NCBI RefSeq assembly: GCF_011250565.1
Contig: NZ_JAANMS010000012.1
Span: 1-64,000 of the forward strand
From: Nocardioides sp. IC4_145
GTDB lineage: Bacteria > Actinomycetota > Actinomycetes > Propionibacteriales > Nocardioidaceae
Length of the DNA: 64,000 nt
Reading direction: 5' to 3'
The notes beneath the pieces are model-generated. The model was not told the origin of the DNA and did no database searches. It saw only the letters and a list, made by a program, of their open reading frames with translations. The translations under genes were made by a program, and so were the position numbers. Of this stretch, positions 35,172-48,791 are shown in pieces (the first letter of the stretch is position 1; each line of letters opens with the position of its first letter).

Positions 35172-36535
35172 ACCAGCACCAGGGACAGCACCCAGGTGAC
35201 GGCGGCCGCGCTGATCCCCATCAGCAAGGTGGCCGTGGTCTGGGTCCGGTAGGCCTGGGCGACGCTCATCTTCGAGAACTGGGTGACGACCCAGAAGTAG
35301 CTGTCGTTGGCGTGCGAGACCGTCATGGCGCCCGCCCCGATGGCCATCACGACCAGCACCCGACCCAGGTCGGAGTCCATCCCGATGTCCCCCACCAGCG
35401 GCGCCACCAGGGCCGAGGTCGTGACCAGCGCGACCGTCGAGGAGCCCTGCGCGCTCTTGAGCGCCGCCGCCACCAGGAACGGCATCAGCACGCCGATGCC
35501 CAGCTCGGAGAGGTTGGAGCCGAGGTAGTCCCCGATGTCGGTGGCCTGGATGACCGCACCGAAGGCGCCGCCCGCGCCGGTGATCAGCAGGATCGGCGCA
35601 CTGGCGGTGATGCCGTCCGTGACCGCGTCGCGGAAGCTCTCCCGTCGCGTGCCACCCTCGCCGGGGCGCACCAGCAACAGAGCGAGCGCCAGGCCCACGA
35701 GCAGGGCGACCACGGGCTCGCCGACGAAGCGCACCAGGTCGGCCGGCGTGCCGTCCCCGAGCGGCGCGGCCGGCAGCGCCGCCACCGAGCCGAGACAGAT
35801 GAGCAAAATGGGCACGAGGATCGGCGCGAGCGCCGCGACCGGACCGGGCAGCGCGCCGTACCGCTCCTTGAAGGACTCGAACTCCTCCGCGGCAGCGGCC
35901 AGCTCGTCGGCACCCTCGCCCTCGGGCTCCGCCTCCGTGAAACGGTTGGCCCAGAACAGACCCACGCCTGCGGCGACCACGGCCACCACGAGGCCGACCA
36001 GGATGACCAGACCCAGCTGGTCGGTGAGGCCGAGGTTCCCGGCCGCCGCGATCGGACCCGGGGTCGGCGGCACGAGCGTGTGCGTGGCGAAGAGGCCGGT
36101 CGCCAGGGCGACCGACATCGCGACCATCGAGGTGCTGGTGCGGCGGGCGATCGACTCCTTCAGCGAGTTGAGGATGACGTAGCCCGAGTCGCAGAAGACC
36201 GGGATGGAGACGATGAAGCCGATCACCGAGATGGTCAGCGTCGGGAATCGCTGGCCGAGCACCTTGATCACGACCTCGGCCATCGTGACCGCCGCCCCGC
36301 TGCGCTCGAGGACGACCCCGATGACCGTCCCGAGGACGATCACGATGCCGATCCCCCCGAGGATGCCGCCGAACCCGCCGGTGATCGTGGCGACGATCTC
36401 GTCGAGGGGCATCCGGAAGCCGAAGGCGGCGAGGAAGGCGCCGAGCAGCAGCGCGAGGAACGGATGGGTCTTGAGGACGGTCGTGGCAACCACGATGAGG
36501 GCGACGACGGCCACGAGGACGAGGACGAGGTCCAT
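35168..36535 (-). CDS. GntP family permease (gluconate/glycerate uptake)
   Basis: 455 residues with 12-14 hydrophobic segments. GntP landmarks: LLGAFLAAFGFRMPLDEI, GGIGIVIVLGTVIGVVLERSG-like text (~62), IPVFCDSGYVILNSL, THTLVPPTPGPIAAAG and AKSAQGSSTVALVTTSALVAP-like late spans, then VSHANDSYFWVV. The family imports gluconate and related sugar acids with protons. Overlap with the glycerate kinase gene suggests glycerate as the substrate here. ATG 36535 lies downstream of a possible TAGCGT -10 box at 36572-36577. Confidence 0.9.
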   Translation of the reverse strand: MDLVLVLVAVVALIVVATTVLKTHPFLALLLGAFLAAFGFRMPLDEIVATITGGFGGILGGIGIVIVLGTVIGVVLERSGAAVTMAEVVIKVLGQRFPTLTISVIGFIVSIPVFCDSGYVILNSLKESIARRTSTSMVAMSVALATGLFATHTLVPPTPGPIAAAGNLGLTDQLGLVILVGLVVAVVAAGVGLFWANRFTEAEPEGEGADELAAAAEEFESFKERYGALPGPVAALAPILVPILLICLGSVAALPAAPLGDGTPADLVRFVGEPVVALLVGLALALLLVRPGEGGTRRESFRDAVTDGITASAPILLITGAGGAFGAVIQATDIGDYLGSNLSELGIGVLMPFLVAAALKSAQGSSTVALVTTSALVAPLVGDIGMDSDLGRVLVVMAIGAGAMTVSHANDSYFWVVTQFSKMSVAQAYRTQTTATLLMGISAAAVTWVLSLVLV

Positions 36536-36571
36536 GATGCGCTCCGGGGACGGGGACAGGTGAGGCCCGTC

Positions 36572-36577
36572 ACGCTA
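36572..36577 (-). promoter_or_regulatory. Candidate -10 for the gntP-glycerate kinase operon
   Basis: TAGCGT on the minus strand, 36 nt before ATG 36535. No clear -35 element. Confidence 0.3.
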
Positions 36578-36705
36578 AGCCGCGCGACCGTCGGGTTGCA
36601 CCCCCGGGGCGCACACAGGTGCACGGCCCGCGGCGCCCAGGTCAGTGCGGAGGCACAGGAGGAGGAGACGACCCGGCCCGGGCGCGCTCGTCACGGTCGA
36701 GCACG

Positions 36706-36744
36706 GGGACCGGCCTGCCACCCGCCGGGGCGCAGGCCGGTCCC
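36706..36744 (-). terminator. Terminator hairpin after gltD
   Basis: GGGACCGGCCTGC (36706-36718) pairs perfectly with GCAGGCCGGTCCC (36732-36744), a 13-bp stem with a 13-nt loop, 5 nt after the gltD stop. There is no U-tract. Confidence 0.7.
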
Positions 36745-36749
36745 TCCGC

Positions 36750-38219
36750 TCAGACCATCAGGGGGCGGTCGGTCGGCTTGACCGGCGCCGGCAGGGCCGT
36801 CTTCCCGGTCAGGTAGGTGTCGACCGCCGCCGCCGCGGCGCGGCCCTCGGCGATCGCCCACACGATGAGCGACTGCCCGCGGCCCGCGTCGCCGGCGACG
36901 AAGACGCCGGGCACCGACGACTGGTAGCCGGAGTCGCGGGCGACGTTGCCGCGATCGTCGAGGTCCACGCCGAGCTGCTCGACCAGGCCGGGCCGCTCCG
37001 GACCGGTGAAGCCCATCGCGAAGAGCACCAGCTCGGCGGGGATCTCCCGCTCGGTGCCCTCGATCTCGACCAGCTTGCCACCCTCGAACGTCACGTCGAC
37101 CAGCTTCAGCGCACGGACGTTGCCGTCCTCGTCGCCGAGGAACTCCTTGGTCGACACGGCGTAGACCCGCTCGCCGCCCTCCTCGTGGGCCGAGGAGACC
37201 CGGAAGGTCATGGGGTACGTCGGCCACGGCTGTCCCGCGGGCCGGGTCTCCGGCGGCTCGGGCATGATCTCGAGCTGGGTGACCGAGGCCGCGCCCTGGC
37301 GGGTGGAGGTGCCGAGGCAGTCCGCGCCGGTGTCGCCGCCGCCGATGATGACGACGTGCTTGCCGGTCGCGGTGATCTGGCCCTCGACGGTCTCCCCCAG
37401 CGCGGCCCGGTTGGCCTGCGGGAGGAATTCCATCGCCTGGTGGATCCCGCCGAGCTCGCGGCCGGTGGCCTGGAGGTCGCGCGGGACGGTCGAGCCGATG
37501 GCGATGACGACGGCGTCGTACCGCTCGCGGAGCATCTCGGCGGTCAGCTGCTCGCTGCCCACCTCGACGCCGGCCCGGAAGACCGTGCCCTCGCGGCGCA
37601 TCTGCTCCAGGCGCCGGTCGAGGTACTTCTTCTCCATCTTGAACTCGGGGATGCCGTAGCGCATCAGCCCGCCGATCTTGTCGGCACGCTCGTAGACCGC
37701 CACGGTGTGGCCGGCGCGGGTGAGCTGCTGCGCGGCGGCGAGACCCGCCGGGCCCGAGCCGATCACCGCGACGGTGCGACCCGAGAGCCACTCCGGCGGC
37801 TGCGGGCGGACGTACCCGGAGTCGAACGCGCGGTCGGCGATCGTGACCTCGATGTTCTTGATCGTCACCGGGTCCTGGTTGATGCCCAGGACGCAGGCCG
37901 TCTCGCACGGGGCGGGGCAGAGCCGGCCGGTGAACTCCGGGAAGTTGTTGGTCGCGTGGAGCCGGTCGATCGCGTCGTCCCAGTCCTCGCGCCACACCAG
38001 GTCGTTCCACTCCGGGATCAGGTTGCCCAACGGGCAGCCCTGGTGGCAGAACGGGATGCCGCAGTCCATGCACCGGCTCGCCTGCGGCCCGATGATCGGC
38101 AGCAGCGCACGACCCGCCGAACCCGGGTAGACCTCGTTCCAGTCCTGCACGCGCTCCTCGACGGGGCGCCGGGCCGCGACCTCGCGACCCTCCTTCAGGA
38201 ATCCCTTCGGGTCAGCCAT
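36750..38219 (-). CDS. gltD: Glutamate synthase (NADPH) small subunit
   Basis: 489 residues, standard size. The N-terminal Cys-rich region (CMDCGIPFCHQGCPLGN near residue 50, then CPAPCETACVLG at ~99) binds the 4Fe-4S clusters. The FAD motif VAVIGSGPAGLAAAQQL is at ~149, the NADPH motif HVVIIGGGDTGADCLG at ~290 and a late FAD segment GVFVAGDAGRGQSLIVWAI. It passes electrons from NADPH to GltB for synthesis of two glutamates from glutamine and 2-oxoglutarate. It follows gltB by 68 nt on the same strand. Confidence 0.96.
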   Translation of the reverse strand: MADPKGFLKEGREVAARRPVEERVQDWNEVYPGSAGRALLPIIGPQASRCMDCGIPFCHQGCPLGNLIPEWNDLVWREDWDDAIDRLHATNNFPEFTGRLCPAPCETACVLGINQDPVTIKNIEVTIADRAFDSGYVRPQPPEWLSGRTVAVIGSGPAGLAAAQQLTRAGHTVAVYERADKIGGLMRYGIPEFKMEKKYLDRRLEQMRREGTVFRAGVEVGSEQLTAEMLRERYDAVVIAIGSTVPRDLQATGRELGGIHQAMEFLPQANRAALGETVEGQITATGKHVVIIGGGDTGADCLGTSTRQGAASVTQLEIMPEPPETRPAGQPWPTYPMTFRVSSAHEEGGERVYAVSTKEFLGDEDGNVRALKLVDVTFEGGKLVEIEGTEREIPAELVLFAMGFTGPERPGLVEQLGVDLDDRGNVARDSGYQSSVPGVFVAGDAGRGQSLIVWAIAEGRAAAAAVDTYLTGKTALPAPVKPTDRPLMV

Positions 38220-38287
38220 GCTGTGCAGCCCCCTCCATGGTCGAGCGGCCGGAGCCGCTCACGTCGTGCCGGTCAGTCGGGCGCCGC

Positions 38288-42832
<4,545 letters not shown>

Positions 42833-42997
42833 TGGGTTCTCCCGTCGTCGAGCCGGTCCCCGCACCGAGGCTCGCGAACGAGGCTCCGGGACGAGGCGGC
42901 CGGCTGGTCGGCACATGCAGGGTTCAGCGGGTCGGACCGGATCGGCCCGAGAAGCTGAGGAAGGTGCAGGGACGACGTTGGCCCACGCGGAGCCGTC

Positions 42998-43003
42998 AGG
43001 TTA
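42998..43003 (-). promoter_or_regulatory. Candidate -10 for gltBD
   Basis: TAACCT on the minus strand between lgt and gltB; it would give a leader of ~160 nt. No riboswitch or attenuator was recognised in the leader. Confidence 0.25.
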
Positions 43004-43024
43004 CCACCGTGTTGCAGGCCCTAT

Positions 43025-43918
43025 TCACGATCCGACGTCGTCGCGGACGTCGCGGACCTCACGTCCGTCGGTGTGGACGCTGGTCTCCCGGCCCGGGTGC
43101 CGGCGTGTGGCCCAGGCGAAGTACGCCGCCGCGAGCACGAACAGCACGATCGAGGTCCACACGTTGAAGCGCAGCCCGCCGACGTCGGAGAGCTCGACGT
43201 CGTCGATCCGGAGCATCTCGATCCAGCCGCGGCCGAGCGTGTAGGCCATCACGTAGAGCGCGGCGACCCGACCGTGGCCGAGCCGCAGCCGACGGTCGAG
43301 CCAGATGACGACGGCGAACGCCGCGAGGTTCCACAGGCACTCGTAGAGGAACGTCGGGTGGAAGGTCGCCTGGTCGAGGTAGCCCGAGGGCCGGTGCGCC
43401 GGGTCGATCTCCAACGCCCACGGCAGGTCGGTCGGCCCGCCGAACAGCTCCTGGTTGAACCAGTTGCCCCAGCGGCCGATCGCCTGCGCGACCAGCACGG
43501 TCGGTGCGATCGCGTCGAGGACCGGCAACAGCTTGATGCCCTTGAGCCGGGCGCCGATGTAGACGCCGACGGCGCCGAGCGCGATCGCGCCCCAGACCCC
43601 CAGGCCGCCGCGCCAGACGTACAGCGCGGTGACCGGGTTGTTCCCCTCGCCGAAGTAGCGGCCGCTGTCGGTGGCGACGTGGTAGAGCCGGCCGCCGACC
43701 AGGCCGAAGGGCACCCCCCAGATCGCGAGGTCCTGGATGTCGCCGGGCGTGCCGCCACGGGCGACCCAGCGACGCTCGGAGAGCCAGACCGCGACGACGA
43801 TGCCGAGGATGATCGCGAGCGCGTAGCCGCGCAGCGGCACGGGACCGAGGTACCACGTGCCCTCGCTGGGGCTCGGGATGCTCAGCGCCACCAGGCCCGC
43901 GACCAGGTCGGCGCTCAC
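43025..43918 (-). CDS. lgt: Prolipoprotein diacylglyceryl transferase
   Basis: 297 residues with seven membrane spans. The Lgt signature appears as GRWGNWFNQELFG (~149, a variant of R-x-GN-x-x-N-x-E), with RGYALAIILG near residue 29 and YVWRGGLGVWGAIALG at ~98; the conserved Tyr/His positions lie in the early spans (LYHVATD). It attaches diacylglycerol to the lipobox Cys of prelipoproteins such as the receptor and SCO proteins in this window. The GTG start overlaps the SCO gene stop (GTGA). lgt next to trpA is the conserved actinobacterial order. The C-terminus has ~25 charged residues. Confidence 0.95.
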   Translation of the reverse strand: MSADLVAGLVALSIPSPSEGTWYLGPVPLRGYALAIILGIVVAVWLSERRWVARGGTPGDIQDLAIWGVPFGLVGGRLYHVATDSGRYFGEGNNPVTALYVWRGGLGVWGAIALGAVGVYIGARLKGIKLLPVLDAIAPTVLVAQAIGRWGNWFNQELFGGPTDLPWALEIDPAHRPSGYLDQATFHPTFLYECLWNLAAFAVVIWLDRRLRLGHGRVAALYVMAYTLGRGWIEMLRIDDVELSDVGGLRFNVWTSIVLFVLAAAYFAWATRRHPGRETSVHTDGREVRDVRDDVGS

Positions 43919-44556
43919 GCGTCCCCCAGCAGTCCCGAGATGTCGGAGGCGAACTGCGCGGCGGAGGTGTCCTGCCGCCAGAACATCGGCGCCTCGTCGT
44001 TGCCGTCGACGGCGATCACGTAGGTGCCGTGGCTGCCGAGGTCATAGCCCCCGGACTCCAGCTCCTCGCCGTCGGCGACGAACACGCCGACCGACTCCGC
44101 GACGGTCGCGATCGTGTCGAGGTTGCTGCGCGCGCCGACGTACGCCGGGTCGAACCGGTCGAGGTAGTCGCGCAGCACCCCGGCGGAGTCGGTCGCGGGG
44201 TCGGTCGTGACGAAGACGACCTCGACCTGCTCGCGCTCCTCGTCGCTGAGGCGGTTGAGCCCGGAGGTCAGCGTCTGCATCACCATCGGGCAGATGTCGG
44301 GGCACTGGGTGTAGCCGAAGAAGACCAGCGTCAGCCGGGCGTCGGTGTCGTCGGCCAGGGAGAACGGCTCGCCCTCGGTGTCGGTCAGCGGCGTCGCCGC
44401 GACCTCGAACGGCGGGTCGACGACGCTCCCGGTGAACCCGTCGTCGTCCCCGCCGCCGCCGGTGCTCCCGCTGCCGCACCCGGCGAGCAGGACCGCGGCG
44501 AGCGCGGCGGCCACGGAGGCGCGGACGGTGGATGGCCGCCGGGCGGACCTAGCCAC
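43915..44556 (-). CDS. SCO1/SenC-family copper chaperone lipoprotein
   Basis: 213 residues. A lipobox ends in VLLAGCGSGS (Cys ~26). The thioredoxin-fold domain has the metal-binding CPDIC motif in FFGYTQCPDICPMVM (~90-94) and the conserved His in GSHGTYVIAVD (~179), so the copper site Cys-Cys-His is complete. The family helps assemble the CuA site of cytochrome oxidase or keeps thiol balance outside the membrane. It starts inside the last codons of trpA (8-nt overlap) and overlaps lgt, so it is read with the trp-lgt transcript, an uncommon place for it. Confidence 0.92.
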   Translation of the reverse strand: MARSARRPSTVRASVAAALAAVLLAGCGSGSTGGGGDDDGFTGSVVDPPFEVAATPLTDTEGEPFSLADDTDARLTLVFFGYTQCPDICPMVMQTLTSGLNRLSDEEREQVEVVFVTTDPATDSAGVLRDYLDRFDPAYVGARSNLDTIATVAESVGVFVADGEELESGGYDLGSHGTYVIAVDGNDEAPMFWRQDTSAAQFASDISGLLGDA

Positions 44557-45366
44557 GCCGCACCCCGACCGCGAGGTCCTCGGTCAGCGCGCCGAGGGCG
44601 CGGAGGCCGGCGCGCCGGTCGTCGGCGTGGTCGAGCAGGCAGCGGACGAAGGCGGAGCCGACGATGACGCCGTCGGCGCCGATCCCGTCCCTGGCGGCGA
44701 GCTCGGCGGCCTGGTCGCCGTTGCTGACGCCGAGGCCGACCCCGACCGGGAGGTCGGTGGCCGCCTTCGTGCGGGCGACGAGCGGGCCGGCGAGGTCGCT
44801 GGTGGTCGTGCGGGCGCCCGTGACGCCCATGACCGCGGTGGCGTAGACGAAGCCGCGGCAGGCCGCGGTGGTCATCGCGATCCGCTCGTCGGTCGACGAC
44901 GGCGCGACGAGGAAGACCTTGTCCAGGCCGTGCTCGTCGGCAGCGGCGATCCACTCCGGGGCGCTGTCGGGGGTGAGGTCGGGGGTGATCAGCCCCGCTC
45001 CCCCGGCACTCGCGAGGTCCGCGGCGAACTGCGGCACCCCGTAGCGCTCGACGGGGTTCCAGTAGGTCATCACCAGGGTCGGCGTGCCGGTCGCGGCGAC
45101 CGCCTCGACGGTGCGGAGCACGTCGGTGGTCCGCACGCCGCGCTCCAGCGCGGCCTGGGCGGCGGCCTGGATGGTCGGGCCGTCCATGACCGGGTCGCTG
45201 TAGGGCAGGCCGATCTCGATGACGTCGCAGCCGGCGTCGACAAGCGTGCGCAGCGCGTCGATGCCGCCGGCCACGTCGGGGTAGCCGGCGGGCAGGTAGC
45301 CGACCAGCGCGGCCCGGCCGTCCGCGCGCGCCTGCGCGAACACGGTCGCCGTCGTCGTACCAGCGC

Positions 45367-45370
<4 letters not shown>
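44549..45370 (-). CDS. trpA: Tryptophan synthase alpha chain
   Basis: 273 residues from ATG 45370, which overlaps the trpB stop (ATGA). Visible: [31 protein letters not shown] with the catalytic Glu at ~55 and Asp at ~66, YWNPVERYG and the phosphate-site [15 protein letters not shown] followed by [10 protein letters not shown]. It cleaves indole-3-glycerol phosphate and channels indole to TrpB. Confidence 0.97.
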
Positions 45371-46646
<1,276 letters not shown>

Positions 46647-46650
<4 letters not shown>

Positions 46651-47429
46651 CCGCCCACTCCTGTCATCGCGCGCACCGCGGTCTGCGGGTCGCCGTCCTT
46701 GACCAGCGCCTCGCCGACGAGCACCGCGCGGGCGCCCTCGCCCACGAACCGCTCGACGTCGGCCGGCGAGAAGATCCCCGACTCGGCCACCTTCACCCGG
46801 TCGTCGGGCACCAGCGGCGCGAGCCGCCCGAAGGTGTCGGCGTGGATCTCCAGCGTCTTGAGGTTGCGCGCGTTGACGCCGATCAGCTCGGCGCCGAGCT
46901 CGACAGCGCGCTCGGTCTCGGCCTCGTCGTGCACCTCGACGAGCACGGTCAGCCCCAGCTCGCGGGCCTCGTCGTGGAGGCGGCGCAGCTCGTCGTCCGG
47001 CAGCGCGGCCACGATGAGCAGCGCCAGGTCGGCACCGGCGGCGCGGGCCTCGACGAGCTGGTAGGTCGAGACGATGAAGTCCTTGCGCAGCAGCGGCACG
47101 TCGACCGCCGCCCGCACCGCGCGCAGGTCGGCCAGGCTGCCGCCGAAGCGCCGCTGCTCGGTCAGCACGCTGATGGCGGCGGCCCCGCCCGCGGCGTACT
47201 CCCCCGCCAGCACGGCGGGGTCGGGGATGTCGGCGAGGTCGCCCTTGCTGGGGCTGCGCCGCTTGACCTCGGCGATGACGCTCGCGCCCGGCGCTCGGAA
47301 GTGCGGCATCGGGTCCCGCGGCGGGTCCACGTCGGCGAGGGCCGCCCGCACGTCGGCGAGGGGCAGGGCCGCCTCGCGCTCGGCGAGGTCGGCACGGACC
47401 CCGTCGACGATGTCGTCGAGCACGGACAC
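46647..47429 (-). CDS. trpC: Indole-3-glycerol phosphate synthase
   Basis: 260 residues from GTG 47429 with AGGAG 6-7 nt upstream. TrpC motifs: [15 protein letters not shown] (catalytic Lys ~56), [29 protein letters not shown] (Lys ~116), [28 protein letters not shown] and [15 protein letters not shown]. It closes the indole ring in the fourth step to tryptophan. A folded hairpin pair lies in the 91-nt gap upstream. Confidence 0.97.
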
Positions 47430-47474
47430 GGCTGCTCCTCAGGAGGTGGTTCGGGTGGCGGCAGCGCCGCCGGG

Positions 47475-47514
47475 GGTGACCCCGGGCGCCGGGCGGCGCC
47501 ACGGTCGGGTCACC
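47475..47514 (-). terminator. Nested hairpin between the HGxxPAAW gene and trpC (attenuator or partial terminator)
   Basis: An outer stem GGTGACCC/GGGTCACC (47475-47482 with 47507-47514) encloses an inner stem GGCGCC-gggc-GGCGCC (47485-47500). It is on the transcript 45 nt before trpC. There is no Trp-codon-rich leader peptide and no U-tract. Confidence 0.4.
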
Positions 47515-47520
47515 GCGAGG

Positions 47521-47715
47521 TCACTCGTGCAGGCCCATCTTGTCCATGGCGACGAAGATGACGAGCGCGCCGACGACCATCGCCACGCCGACCCAGAACA
47601 CCACGAAGCTGACCGGGTCGAGCATCAGCCCGACGCCGCCGACCACGAAGCCGAGCAGGGCGACCACGACGGCGGTCCAGGCCGCGGGGGTGTTGCCGTG
47701 GTTGGCACTAGACAT
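47521..47715 (-). CDS. HGxxPAAW-family small membrane protein
   Basis: 64 residues. The N-terminal motif HGNTPAAWT (residues 6-14) defines this actinobacterial family. Two hydrophobic helices follow (AVVVALLGFVVGGVGLML and VVFWVGVAMVVGALVIFVAM), and the C-terminus is MGLHE. ATG 47715 has GAGGAG 8-9 nt upstream. The family sits next to trpC in many actinobacteria; its function is not known. Confidence 0.9.
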   Translation of the reverse strand: MSSANHGNTPAAWTAVVVALLGFVVGGVGLMLDPVSFVVFWVGVAMVVGALVIFVAMDKMGLHE

Positions 47716-47754
47716 GCGGAGAGCTCCTCGATCGTGGGTCGTGGTGACGCCCCG

Positions 47755-47760
47755 ATCCTA
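47755..47760 (-). promoter_or_regulatory. Candidate internal promoter for HGxxPAAW-trpCBA
   Basis: TAGGAT on the minus strand, 39 nt before ATG 47715, in the 62-bp gap after the Trp-operon membrane protein. It would give a leader of ~32 nt. Confidence 0.4.
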
Positions 47761-47777
47761 GCGACCGGGGCGCACGC

Positions 47778-48380
47778 TCAGGCCGTCGGGTCGCGCCCCT
47801 CGTCCATCGCCTTCCACAGGTCGATGTTGGTGGCGTCCTCCGGCGCGACCGGCCCCGGAGCGTCCGCGGACCCGTCTGCGGACCCGCCGGCCGGTGCGTC
47901 GTACCGGCTGCCCATCTCGGGCCAGGTCGGGACGAACCGCACGGCGGCGACCGAGGCGGCCAGCGTGACGAGCGAGCCGAGCGCGGTGGCCCAGGACCAC
48001 GCGGTGCGGCTGACCTCGGGGGCGGGCTCCGCCGCGGCGTACGCCGCGCGCACGTCGTCGACGGTCGAGGACCAGCCGACCACGACCGCCACGACGAGCC
48101 CGACCGCGGCGACCGCCCCGAGCAGCGCGACCGCGCGGCGCACGCGGCGCCGCGTCACCAGCACCACGCCCCAGCAGGCCAGCACCACGAGCGCGAGGGC
48201 GGTCGCGGCCGGCATCTCGCCGATGTCGCCGGCCGCGTAGCCCGCGACCGAGGCGGCGACCCCGCCACCTGCCTCGGCCTCGGCCCACGCGCGGCTCCCA
48301 CCGACGGCCGCCAGGGTCGCGCCGGCCAGCCCGGCGAGGACGACGGGGCCGAAGGTCCGGCGCGAGCGCTGGTCAGCCAC
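47778..48380 (-). CDS. Trp-operon-associated integral membrane protein (PF09534 type)
   Basis: 200 residues with four hydrophobic segments (residues ~10-30, 55-78, 85-105 and 130-150) separated by short loops, and a loop with [14 protein letters not shown]. The C-terminus ends [16 protein letters not shown], the family's hallmark W-x-A-x-D-x-G-x-DPT tail. In mycobacteria the counterpart (Rv1610) lies between trpE and trpC. Here it follows hisI directly with a 2-nt gap, and trpE is not present. Function unknown. Confidence 0.87.
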   Translation of the reverse strand: MADQRSRRTFGPVVLAGLAGATLAAVGGSRAWAEAEAGGGVAASVAGYAAGDIGEMPAATALALVVLACWGVVLVTRRRVRRAVALLGAVAAVGLVVAVVVGWSSTVDDVRAAYAAAEPAPEVSRTAWSWATALGSLVTLAASVAAVRFVPTWPEMGSRYDAPAGGSADGSADAPGPVAPEDATNIDLWKAMDEGRDPTA

Positions 48381-48720
48381 GGGTCGGCAGCTCCACCGCG
48401 TCGAAGCAGGTCCGGTCGCCGGTGTGGCAGGCGGCGCCCTCCTGGTCGACCTTCACCAGCAGGGTGTCGCCGTCGCAGTCGAGGCGGACCTCCTTGACCC
48501 ACTGCACGTGGCCGGAGGTCTCGCCCTTGATCCAGTACTCCTGGCGGGAGCGCGACCAGTACGTCGCACGGCCGGTGGTCAGCGTGCGGTGCAGCGCCTC
48601 GTCGTCCATCCAGCCCAGCATCAGCACCTCGCCGGTGTCGTGCTGCTGCACCACCGCCGGCACCAGTCCGTCGGCGGTGCGCTTGAGGCGGTCGGCGATG
48701 TCGGGGGCCAGGGAGCTCAC
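48373..48720 (-). CDS. hisI: Phosphoribosyl-AMP cyclohydrolase
   Basis: 115 residues, single-domain HisI without a HisE fusion. Motifs: [40 protein letters not shown] and the zinc and magnesium ligands in [17 protein letters not shown] followed by [10 protein letters not shown]. It opens the purine ring of PR-AMP. GTG 48720 is 6 nt after GATACT, suggesting a leaderless start. Its 3' end overlaps the Trp-operon membrane gene by 8 nt. It is separated from the other his genes by an 8-kb insertion. Confidence 0.95.
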   Translation of the reverse strand: MSSLAPDIADRLKRTADGLVPAVVQQHDTGEVLMLGWMDDEALHRTLTTGRATYWSRSRQEYWIKGETSGHVQWVKEVRLDCDGDTLLVKVDQEGAACHTGDRTCFDAVELPTRG

Positions 48721-48726
48721 CTGCTC

Positions 48727-48732
48727 AGTATC
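48727..48732 (-). promoter_or_regulatory. Candidate -10 for leaderless hisI
   Basis: GATACT on the minus strand ends 6 nt before GTG 48720; it deviates from TANNNT at the first base. Confidence 0.4.
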
Positions 48733-48791
48733 CCCGGACCGTCCCCGGTCCCCGTCATCGCGCGTGCCTCCGCCCCAGCCCAGCCTCGGCC

